A DNA stretch of 5,263 bases from DATAYA01 sp036272815. Its GTDB lineage: Bacteria; Pseudomonadota; Alphaproteobacteria; Acetobacterales; Acetobacteraceae. The notes under the pieces are model-generated. The model was not told the origin of the DNA. It made no database searches and saw only the letters and a list, made by a program, of their open reading frames with translations. The DNA is taken from positions 1-5,263 of the forward strand of contig DATAYA010000034.1 in assembly GCA_036272815.1 (NCBI GenBank). Reading direction: 5' to 3'. The translations under genes and the position numbers were made by a program. This document shows positions 1 to 5,263 of the stretch, one piece after another (position 1 is the first letter of the stretch; the number at the start of each line of letters is the position of its first letter).

Positions 1-401
1 GGCGCGTTCGGGAACGTGCTGAACACCGGCTGCAGCTCCGGCAGGTCGAGCCGGCCGTGCAGCGTCGTGACGAACGGCACGCGCTGGCGGCTGAACAGCG
101 AAAACGGCCAGTAGTCCATGTGGAAGTGCAGCACTTCGAAATCCTCGGCGAGCCGGCGCACCTCCTCCAACAGCAGCATGTGCGGCGCGATCGGATCACG
201 GATCGCCGGGTCGAGGCGCAGCGCGCGCGGCCACACCGAATGCAGGCGCGCGGAGGTCACGGCATCCCCCGTGCCAAACAGCGTCACGTCATGTCCGAGT
301 TCGACCAGTGCCTCTGTCAGATAAGAGACGACGCGCTCGGTGCCCCCATACAGCTTCGGCGGCACGGCTTCGTGCAGGGGCGGTATCTGCGCAATACGCA
401 T
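1..401 (-). CDS. Glycosyltransferase family 4-type protein, N-terminal part (cut by window edge)
   Basis: This reading frame starts at ATG 401-399 and runs off the left edge, giving 133 residues. It opens with MRIAQIPP, then a YGGTERVV stretch (residues 18-25) and LGHDVTLFGTGD (35-46). This is the usual first beta strand, glycine-rich loop and second strand of the N-terminal Rossmann domain of GT-B glycosyltransferases of the GT4 type. Further on are LHFHMDYWPF (91-100) and TTLHGRLD (112-119), typical of the same domain. Family members are usually about 350-380 residues, so the C-terminal nucleotide-sugar-binding domain with its catalytic Glu motif lies outside the window. A strong ribosome binding site (GGAAGGAG, 418-411) lies 9 bases upstream of the start. 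The enzyme would be cytoplasmic and move a sugar from an activated donor to an acceptor; donor and acceptor cannot be told from this part. It is divergent from the ABC exporter, which may suggest a shared role in glycan or envelope work (inference). Confidence 0.88.
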   Translation of the reverse strand, partial: MRIAQIPPLHEAVPPKLYGGTERVVSYLTEALVELGHDVTLFGTGDAVTSARLHSVWPRALRLDPAIRDPIAPHMLLLEEVRRLAEDFEVLHFHMDYWPFSLFSRQRVPFVTTLHGRLDLPELQPVFSTFPNA

Positions 402-625
402 TCGAGAAGGCTCCTTCCGTGGCCCGGACGATCCGGCTCACGCCACAGAAACCGTTGGATCGCGGCATTTCTGCGGCGCCAAAAGCACGATGTCGTGACG
501 CGACCCGATCGCCGCGTCTGCCGCATTTCTGCCCCGATTGCCGCCTCATTTTCGCTGCAAGGTGTGCGTAGTTGGCAACCGAGGGGACGGTTCAGCGTCC
601 CGCCTATGTTCACGGAGGCTCACTC
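402..625. promoter_or_regulatory. Divergent intergenic region between glycosyltransferase and ABC exporter
   Basis: These 224 bases hold no convincing gene and must carry the promoters of both flanking genes. No clear -35/-10 pair could be picked for either direction. Seen directly: the 10-base direct repeat GCATTTCTGC at 465-474 and 523-532; an inverted CAGAAA at 446-451 that pairs with the TTTCTG inside the first repeat (468-473); a small palindrome CCGGA-CGA-TCCGG at 424-436, just upstream of the glycosyltransferase ribosome binding site; and overlapping hairpins at 577-601 in front of the ABC gene. The repeats could be operator half-sites, but nothing in the window identifies a regulator for them. 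Confidence 0.4.
614..618 (+). promoter_or_regulatory. Ribosome binding site of the ABC exporter, decides its start
   Basis: GGAGG lies 7 bases before GTG 626-628. The reading frame stays open upstream to a TTG at 572, but that codon has no comparable site in front of it. The GTG is therefore the preferred start. Confidence 0.75.
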
Positions 626-2416
626 GTGTTCGCAACCGGATTGGACGTCGCCGCGGCGGCGCCCCTGGAGAGCATGGCAAGGCGCCCGCTCGGCTTCATG
701 GCGCATTACGTCCGCCGCCATGCGCTCGGCCACCTCGTCATCGCGCTCTCCGTGGTCGCGGCGGTTGCCGCCGCGACACTGTCGCAGTACGCGATCAAGA
801 ACCTCGTCGACGTGCTCTCGGCGCGCGACGTGGGCGGGCTCCAGATGGCCTTCGTCGTGCTCGCCGGCCTGATCACCGCCGACAACCTGTTCTGGCGGCT
901 CGGCGGCTGGGTATCGACACACTGCTTCGTCGCGGTCACCGGCGACATGCGGCGCGACCTGTTCCGCCATCTCACCGGCCACTCGATGGCGTATTTCGCC
1001 GACCGCCAGCCCGGCACGCTGGCCGGCCGCATCACCGCGACCGCGAACGCGATCTTCCAGGTCGAGAACACCTTCGCCTGGAACGTGCTGCCACCCTGCC
1101 TCGCGCTGGTATTCTCGATCGCCATGCTGGCCAGCATCAACGCCACGATGGCCGGTTTCCTGGTGGTGATCGCGGTCGGGCTCGGCCTGACGCTGGCCTG
1201 GATGGCGAGCCGCGGCCGGCGCCTGCATTCGGCCTACGCCAGCACCGCGGCGGCGGTCGATGGCGAACTGGTGGACGTCATCAACAACATGCCGCTGGTG
1301 CGCGCCTTTGGCGCCGGCGTGCGTGAGCGCGACCGCTTCTCCGGCCGGGTCGAGTGCGAGATGCGCGCCCGCGGCGAGAGCCTGCGCTACCTCGAGCGGC
1401 TGCGGCTGTTCCATGCCGGGACGACGGCGGTGCTCACCGCCGGCCTGCTCGGCTGGGCGCTGCTGCTGTGGTCGCACCATCAGGCGAGCACTGGCGACGT
1501 GGTGCTGGTCTGCACGCTCGGCTTCACCATCCTGCACGGCACTCGCGACCTGGCGGTGGCGCTGGTCGATACCGTGCAATACGTTGCCCGCCTCGCCGAG
1601 GCGCTCTCGACGCTGCTGCTGCCGCACGAGATGACGGAGCCGGCCAATGCCCGGACCATCCCCGCGCCGCGCGGCGAGGTGGAGTTCCGCGAGGTGACCT
1701 ACGCCTACCCGACCGGCGGACCGGTGCTGCGCGACTTCAATCTCGCGGTTCGCCCCGGCACGCGGCTCGGCCTGGTCGGGCGCTCCGGCTCCGGCAAGTC
1801 CACCGCGCTCGGCCTGCTGCAGCGGCTGCGCGACGTGCAGCACGGGCAGGTGCTGATCGACGGCGAGAATGTAAGCCGGCTGTCCGATGCGAGCCTGCGC
1901 GCCGCGATCTCCGTCGTGCCGCAGGACGTCTCGCTGTTCCACCGCACGGTGATGGAGAACATCCGCTACGGCAGCCCCGACGCGACCGAGGAGGAGGTGC
2001 GCCGCGCCGCCGCCGGCGCCGGCTGCCTCGACTTCATCGAGCTGCTGCCTGAGCGGTTCGATACCATCGTGGGCGACCGCGGCGTGAAGCTCTCGGGCGG
2101 GCAGCGGCAGCGCATCGCGATCGCGCGGGCCTTCCTGCGCAACGCGCCGATCCTGCTGCTCGACGAGGCGACCTCGTCCCTCGACTCCGAGAGCGAGGTG
2201 CTGGTGCAGCGGGCGCTGACCCGGCTGATGGAAGGACGGACGGTGATCGCGGTCGCGCACCGGCTCTCGACCTTGCGCGACTTCGACCGGATCGTGGTGA
2301 TGCAGGAGGGGAAGATCCTGCAGGACGGCACGCCGGCGGAGCTGGAGCAGCAGCCCGGGCTCTATGCCGAGCTACTCGGCCGCCAGTCGCTGCGTCTCGT
2401 GGATCGCGCCGCCTAG
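626..2416 (+). CDS. ABC exporter half-transporter (fused permease and ATPase)
   Basis: The 596-residue protein (GTG start, TAG stop) has the normal size and order of an MsbA/HlyB-type exporter subunit that would work as a dimer in the inner membrane. The membrane domain has about six hydrophobic segments near residues 36-56, 72-92, 152-172, 175-195, 265-284 and 291-310. The ATPase domain follows from about 350: A-loop Tyr361, Walker A GRSGSGKST (385-393, Lys391), Q-loop Gln433, signature LSGGQ (489-493), Walker B ILLLDE (509-514, catalytic Glu514), D-loop SSLD (517-520) and H-loop His545. All catalytic elements are intact, so it should be active. The substrate is unknown; exporters of this class carry lipids, drugs, peptides or glycans, and no peptidase domain is present. 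It is divergent from a glycosyltransferase, and its last 45 bases overlap the 3' end of the MocR gene on the other strand. A TTG start at 572 would add 18 residues but lacks a ribosome binding site. Confidence 0.93.
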   Translation: MFATGLDVAAAAPLESMARRPLGFMAHYVRRHALGHLVIALSVVAAVAAATLSQYAIKNLVDVLSARDVGGLQMAFVVLAGLITADNLFWRLGGWVSTHCFVAVTGDMRRDLFRHLTGHSMAYFADRQPGTLAGRITATANAIFQVENTFAWNVLPPCLALVFSIAMLASINATMAGFLVVIAVGLGLTLAWMASRGRRLHSAYASTAAAVDGELVDVINNMPLVRAFGAGVRERDRFSGRVECEMRARGESLRYLERLRLFHAGTTAVLTAGLLGWALLLWSHHQASTGDVVLVCTLGFTILHGTRDLAVALVDTVQYVARLAEALSTLLLPHEMTEPANARTIPAPRGEVEFREVTYAYPTGGPVLRDFNLAVRPGTRLGLVGRSGSGKSTALGLLQRLRDVQHGQVLIDGENVSRLSDASLRAAISVVPQDVSLFHRTVMENIRYGSPDATEEEVRRAAAGAGCLDFIELLPERFDTIVGDRGVKLSGGQRQRIAIARAFLRNAPILLLDEATSSLDSESEVLVQRALTRLMEGRTVIAVAHRLSTLRDFDRIVVMQEGKILQDGTPAELEQQPGLYAELLGRQSLRLVDRAA

Positions 2417-3808
2417 CCGGCGGGCGGCCTCGGCGGCCAGCGCCGCCGGGGTCGCCGCGAAGCCGCAGACCAGCCCCGCCAGCCGCGGGGGGCCGGCGTA
2501 GTAGCGCCGCAGCGGCGCGACCGCCAAGCCGCGCCGCTGGGCCGCCGCCGCGGCCGCCGCCTCGTCGGTCCCGGGCGGCAGGCGCAGGATCATGTGCAGC
2601 CCGCCGGGGGCGCCGAGCGGCTCGACTGCCGGCGCGTGGCGTGCAAGGGCCGCCAGCACTGCCAGGCGGCGGCGGTCATATTCGATCCGCATCCGCCGGA
2701 TGTGGGGGGCAAGCAGGTCGCGGCGCATGAACTCGGCCAGCACCGCCTGCACGAGCGTCGTAGGACCCCGGTCGGTCAGCAGGCGCGCCTGCAGGAATGG
2801 CCGCACCAGCGGCGCCGGCAGTACCGCGAAGCCGAGCCGCAGACCGGGGGCGAGCGTCTTGCTGAAGGTGCCGCAATAGATCACCCGGCCGGCGCGATCG
2901 AGCGTCGCCAGCGGCGGCAGCGGCTTGCCCTGCCAGCGGAACTCGGAATCGCAATCGTCCTCCAGCACCCAGGCATCGGCGCGCGCCGCCCAGTCAAGCA
3001 GGGCCAGACGCCGCCCGACCGGCAGCGCGCCGCCCATCGGCGTTGCGTGCGAGGGTGCGACGAGGGCCAGACGCGCGTCGGGCGCCGCATCGATCCCGGC
3101 CGCGACATCAATCCCGTCGCGGTCGGCCGGCACCGGCACCGGCACCGCGCCCGAGGCGAGCAGCGCGCCGCGGCCGGCGGCATACCCAGGGTCCTCGACC
3201 CACACGCGGTCGCCCGGATCGAGCAGGAGTTGCGCGGTGACGAACAGCGCCTGCTGGGTGCCGGAGGTGACGACGACGCAGGCGGGATCGGCGACCAGAC
3301 CGCGCGTCGCGGCCAGATGCGCCGCGATCAGCGCCCGCAGATCGGCCAGTCCCTCCGGCGGCGGATAGCCCGGCGGCCCGCCCGGCCAGTCGCGCAGCAC
3401 GCGGGCGGCACAGTGCGCCCAGGCGGCCGCAGGGAATAGCTCGGGCGCGGGGACGCCGGGCGTGAGCAGGCCGGGCAGCCCGGCGCCGCCGCCGAGATCA
3501 AGCCCCGCCAGCGCCGCCCCGCGCTGCGAGAGGCGCCCGGTCGCCACCAGCGGTGGCGCGGCCGGCACCGGAGCCGCATCCGGAAGATCATCGGTGACGA
3601 AGGTGCCGCTGCCGACGCGGCCGCGGACGTAGCCCTCGGCGGCCAGCCGCTCATAGGCCAGCACCACGGTCTGCCGCGCAACGCCCAGCTCCTCGGCCAG
3701 CGCACGGGTCGGCGGCAACCGGGCGCCGGGCGGCAGGGCGCCGCGCAGGATGCCGTGCCGGAGCCGCTGGAAGACGGCCTGTTGACGAGATTGGTCTGGT
3801 ATGAACAT
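2372..3808 (-). CDS. MocR-family regulator (GntR winged helix plus PLP aminotransferase-like domain)
   Basis: From ATG 3808 the protein has 478 residues, the usual MocR size. Residues about 10-71 form a GntR-type winged helix (QRLRHGIL, LPPTRALAEELGVARQTV, EGYVRGRVGSGTFV). After a proline/alanine-rich linker, residues about 110-470 resemble fold-type I aminotransferases: TSGTQQAL (181-188), VEDPGY (204-209), APSHATPMGG (251-260), EDDCDSEFRW (283-292) and GTFSKTLAPGLRLGF (313-327), where Lys317 is the expected PLP Schiff-base lysine. MocR proteins generally act as PLP- or aminoacyl-PLP-sensing transcription factors rather than enzymes. Position 286 is Cys where the family usually has Tyr. A run of seven Ala lies at 417-423. 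The gene is divergent from a PaiB-family gene, its likely target, and may regulate itself. A TTG at 3868, with GGAGG 6 bases upstream on this strand, would add 20 residues. ATG 3808 is preferred because the family-like sequence begins just after it and the added residues look unlike the family, though it has no clear ribosome binding site. Confidence 0.92.
   Translation of the reverse strand: MFIPDQSRQQAVFQRLRHGILRGALPPGARLPPTRALAEELGVARQTVVLAYERLAAEGYVRGRVGSGTFVTDDLPDAAPVPAAPPLVATGRLSQRGAALAGLDLGGGAGLPGLLTPGVPAPELFPAAAWAHCAARVLRDWPGGPPGYPPPEGLADLRALIAAHLAATRGLVADPACVVVTSGTQQALFVTAQLLLDPGDRVWVEDPGYAAGRGALLASGAVPVPVPADRDGIDVAAGIDAAPDARLALVAPSHATPMGGALPVGRRLALLDWAARADAWVLEDDCDSEFRWQGKPLPPLATLDRAGRVIYCGTFSKTLAPGLRLGFAVLPAPLVRPFLQARLLTDRGPTTLVQAVLAEFMRRDLLAPHIRRMRIEYDRRRLAVLAALARHAPAVEPLGAPGGLHMILRLPPGTDEAAAAAAAQRRGLAVAPLRRYYAGPPRLAGLVCGFAATPAALAAEAARRLGGAIHETQRLAAE
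2417..2449 (+). terminator. GC-rich hairpin right after the ABC exporter stop codon
   Basis: CCGGCGG (2417-2423) pairs perfectly with CCGCCGG (2443-2449), and inside it GGCC (2426-2429) can pair with GGCC (2435-2438). It begins at the first base after the TAG. There is no T-run behind it, so it is not a classic intrinsic terminator. It also lies within the C-terminal coding region of the opposing MocR gene, whose Ala/Arg-rich codons could create such a pairing by chance. Confidence 0.3.
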
Positions 3809-3879
3809 GCGGAATTGGGTTGAGCGATCGGTCCAATGGCACCGTATCACGATCCGCGATCGCGACAAGAGGCTCCTCC
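3809..3879. promoter_or_regulatory. Divergent MocR/PaiB control region
   Basis: These 71 bases separate two divergent starts and must hold both promoters. A weak plus-strand candidate is TTGAGC (3820-3825) with TATCAC (3845-3850), 19 bases apart. A weak minus-strand candidate is TTGTCG (3868-3863) with TACGGT (3846-3841), 16 bases apart. The two candidates overlap, so one bound protein could block both. Repeated elements are GCGATCG at 3824-3830 and 3856-3862, the second part of the palindrome GCGATCGC (3856-3863), and ATTGG (3814-3818) facing CCAAT (3833-3837), with another ATTGG at 3790-3794 inside the MocR gene. MocR proteins often bind repeated sites in such regions, so these are candidate operators. 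Promoter matches are poor and the assignment is tentative. Confidence 0.45.
3867..3872 (+). promoter_or_regulatory. Ribosome binding site of the PaiB-family gene
   Basis: AAGAGG lies 7 bases before ATG 3880-3882 and supports that start over the in-frame TTG at 3820. The spacer CTCCTCC (3873-3879) reads GGAGGAG on the minus strand, which is also a possible ribosome binding site for the alternative TTG start of the MocR gene at 3868. Confidence 0.6.
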
Positions 3880-4491
3880 ATGTATCTCCGGCCCGCCTTC
3901 ACCGAGACCGACCCTGAGCGGATCGCCGGGCTGATCCGGGCGAACCCGTTCGGGCTGCTGGTGACGGCGGGCGCGCGCGGGATCGAGGCGACGCATATCC
4001 CGTTCGCGCTCGCCGGGCCGGCCGGCGGGTTTCGGCTGGTCGGGCATCTCGCGGCGGCGAACCCGCAATGCGACGCACTCGACGGCGGCGCGGCCCTGGC
4101 GGTGTTCTCCGGGCCGCACGCCTACGTCTCGCCCGGCTGGTATGCGACGCAGCCGGCGGTGCCGACCTGGGACTACGCGGCCGTGCATGTCCGCGGGCGG
4201 CTGGAGGCGATCGTGGAGGCGGCTGCCGCGGGTGCGGCCGCGCAGGCGCTGGCGGGTGGCGACCCCAACGGCTTTCACATCGACCACCTGCCGGGCGATT
4301 TCCGCAGCCGCATGGTCGCCGGCATCCGCGCCTTCGTGCTGCATCCCGAGCAGGTCGAGGCGCAATGGAAGATGAGCCAGAACCGCTCGGCGGCGGACCG
4401 CGCAGGGGTGATCGAGGCGCTGCGGGCCCAGGGCGATCCGGGAGCGGAGGCGGTCGCGGCGCTGATTGCGGAGACGCTGCCGCCGGCGTGA
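3880..4491 (+). CDS. PaiB-family FMN-binding protein (putative negative regulator)
   Basis: The 203-residue protein matches the PaiB/FMN_bind_2 family from its first residues: MYLRPAFTETDPER (1-14), NPFGLLVT (22-29), ATHIPFAL (37-44), GHLAAANP (55-62), SGPHAYVSPGWY (77-88), VPTWDYAAVH (94-103) and the C-terminal signature KMSQNR (164-169) followed by DR (173-174). The family has a split-barrel FMN-binding fold related to pyridoxamine phosphate oxidases. Bacillus subtilis PaiB is described as a negative regulator of sporulation and protease genes, but the biochemical role of proteobacterial members is largely unknown. The segment at about 112-138 is alanine-rich and lacks the LT..E and PW.V residues I recall as common there in relatives, and VPTWNY is VPTWDY here. 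The start at ATG 3880 is set by homology and a ribosome binding site. The gene is divergent from the MocR gene, which probably controls it (inference). The cytoplasm is the expected location. Confidence 0.9.
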   Translation: MYLRPAFTETDPERIAGLIRANPFGLLVTAGARGIEATHIPFALAGPAGGFRLVGHLAAANPQCDALDGGAALAVFSGPHAYVSPGWYATQPAVPTWDYAAVHVRGRLEAIVEAAAAGAAAQALAGGDPNGFHIDHLPGDFRSRMVAGIRAFVLHPEQVEAQWKMSQNRSAADRAGVIEALRAQGDPGAEAVAALIAETLPPA

Positions 4492-4603
4492 CCGCGTCGG
4501 CCTTCATTTATCCTTGGCTCCGGCCTCTATTGATGGTTTGCAGCAGGGAACGCCGCGCCTACGCCGTCGCCAGATCGTCCGGGGCTCGCGTGGAGACGGA
4601 TTG
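4492..4603 (+). promoter_or_regulatory. Gap upstream of kup, presumed promoter region
   Basis: These 112 bases contain no gene I can support. The stretch 4503-4540 is richer in A and T than its surroundings (TTCATTTATCC, CTCTATTGATGG), as expected of a promoter, but no well-spaced -35/-10 pair is visible; TTCATT (4503-4508) and TATTGA (4528-4533) are 19 bases apart. I see no clear terminator for the PaiB-family gene, so read-through into kup is possible. Confidence 0.3.
4592..4596 (+). promoter_or_regulatory. Ribosome binding site of kup
   Basis: GGAGA lies 7 bases before ATG 4604-4606. This supports the ATG, with a short tail before the first membrane segment. An in-frame TTG directly before it (4601) is less likely. 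Confidence 0.55.
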
Positions 4604-5263
4604 ATGGACAGCCCCACCCCGGCCGCCACGCGGGATTCCACCGAGCCCGCCGCGGTGGCCGAGACGCGGGCAACGGCCGCCTTGGTGCTCGCAGCTCTCG
4701 GGATCGTCTATGGCGACCTCGGCACCAGCCCGCTGTACACGTATCAGACCATCGTCGGCACGGTCGGCGGCCATCCCTCGGCGCGCGCGGCGATCGGGCT
4801 GTTGTCGCTGGTCGTCTGGGCGCTGATCGTCACCGTTTCGATCAAGTACTGCGTGTTCGTGATGCGCGCCGACAACCACGGCGAGGGCGGCATCATGGCG
4901 CTGATCACCCTGGTCAGTCGCCTGGGTAGGGGCCGAGGGCGTCGCACCGCAATCGCGCTCGCCGCACTCGGGATCTTCGGGGCCTCGCTGTTCTTCGGCG
5001 ACAGCATGATCACTCCCGCGATCTCGGTGCTGTCGGCGGTGGAAGGCCTGAAGGTCGTCGAGCCGCGACTGGAACCCTGGGTGGTGCCGGTCACCGTGGT
5101 GATCATCGTGGTGTTGTTCGCCGTCCAGCGGCGCGGCACCGCCGCGGTCGGGCGGCTGTTCGGGCCGGTGATGCTCGTCTGGTTCACCTCGATCGGCGCC
5201 TGCGGCGTCAGTGCCATCGTCGGCCACCCCGAAATCCTTGGGGCGCTCTCGCCGCTGTTCGCG
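4604..5263 (+). CDS. kup: Kup potassium transporter, N-terminal part (cut by window edge)
   Basis: The first 220 residues of a Kup/HAK/KT family potassium uptake protein, an inner-membrane importer generally thought to be a K+/H+ symporter. After a 24-residue polar tail comes ALGIVYGDLGTSPLYT (31-46), the family hallmark; Asp38 matches E. coli Kup Asp23. SIKYCVFVMRADNHGEGG (79-96) and FFGDSMITPAISVLSAVEGL (130-149) are also strongly family-like. Asp133 stands where E. coli Kup has Glu116, a conservative change keeping the negative charge. About five hydrophobic segments are visible, near 25-47, 64-88, 115-141, 160-175 and 187-207. Full-length members are about 620-660 residues, so roughly two thirds, including the last membrane segments and the cytoplasmic C-terminal domain, lie beyond the right edge. 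It follows the PaiB-family gene by 112 bases on the same strand; a functional link is not evident. Confidence 0.95.
   Translation, partial: MDSPTPAATRDSTEPAAVAETRATAALVLAALGIVYGDLGTSPLYTYQTIVGTVGGHPSARAAIGLLSLVVWALIVTVSIKYCVFVMRADNHGEGGIMALITLVSRLGRGRGRRTAIALAALGIFGASLFFGDSMITPAISVLSAVEGLKVVEPRLEPWVVPVTVVIIVVLFAVQRRGTAAVGRLFGPVMLVWFTSIGACGVSAIVGHPEILGALSPLFA

Noticed and set aside
572..625. TTG at 572 as the start of the ABC exporter
   Set aside because: It lacks a ribosome binding site, while GTG 626 has GGAGG at ideal spacing. The 572 start would also place the hairpins at 577-601 inside the gene.
57..872. A 271-codon plus-strand frame spanning the glycosyltransferase start and the intergenic region
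   Set aside because: It overlaps two well-supported genes in other frames, and its translation is basic and low in complexity with no recognisable domain.
620..2260. A 546-codon open frame on the minus strand opposite the ABC exporter
   Set aside because: It is antisense to a gene with complete ABC motifs, its translation is rich in His, Arg, Gln and Ala with no recognisable domain, and long antisense frames are expected in GC-rich DNA.
2594..3439. A 281-codon open frame on the plus strand opposite the MocR gene
   Set aside because: Its Arg/Gln/Gly-rich translation has no family features and mirrors the strongly supported MocR gene.
3820..3879. TTG at 3820 as the start of the PaiB-family gene
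   Set aside because: Family similarity begins exactly at Met 3880, which has its own ribosome binding site.
4559..5227. A 222-codon open frame on the minus strand opposite kup
   Set aside because: Its Asp/His/Arg-rich translation is typical of the antisense of a membrane protein gene, and the opposite strand is clearly Kup.
1..5263. CRISPR array, tRNA or rRNA genes, insertion sequence or phage features
   Set aside because: No regularly spaced repeats, no cloverleaf-like or rRNA sequence and no transposase or integrase motif was seen. Base composition is even across the window, giving no sign of recent transfer.

Overview
The window is very G+C-rich (about 70% by eye), with GTG/TTG as well as ATG starts, GGAGG-type ribosome binding sites and short gaps. 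The protein families and codon use fit a high-G+C alphaproteobacterium, possibly of the Acetobacteraceae/Rhodospirillales. That placement is an inference from general resemblance and is not proven by any marker gene here.

Layout: (1) 1-401, minus strand: the N-terminal 133 residues of a family-4-type glycosyltransferase, cut by the left edge. (2) 402-625: a divergent intergenic region with short repeats and small hairpins. (3) 626-2416, plus strand: a complete ABC exporter half-transporter (membrane domain fused to ATPase). (4) 2372-3808, minus strand: a MocR-type regulator (GntR winged helix fused to an aminotransferase-like domain), whose 3' end overlaps the ABC gene convergently by 45 bases. 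(5) 3809-3879: a compact divergent control region. (6) 3880-4491, plus strand: a PaiB-family FMN-binding protein. (7) 4492-4603: a gap with no recognised gene. (8) 4604-5263, plus strand: the first 220 residues of a Kup potassium transporter, cut by the right edge.

Two divergent pairs organise the window. The glycosyltransferase and the ABC exporter share an upstream region and may be co-regulated; a role in surface glycan or lipid handling is possible but not shown. The MocR regulator and the PaiB-family gene face away from each other across 71 bases, the usual arrangement for a MocR protein that controls its neighbour, so PaiB is its most likely target. Kup stands apart as a housekeeping potassium importer.

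No new multi-gene system is evident. The points most worth a second look are a Tyr-to-Cys change at a cofactor-contact position of the MocR protein, the crowded MocR/PaiB control region in which a GAGG/CCTC element could serve as a ribosome binding site on both strands, and mutually exclusive hairpins just upstream of the ABC gene start.
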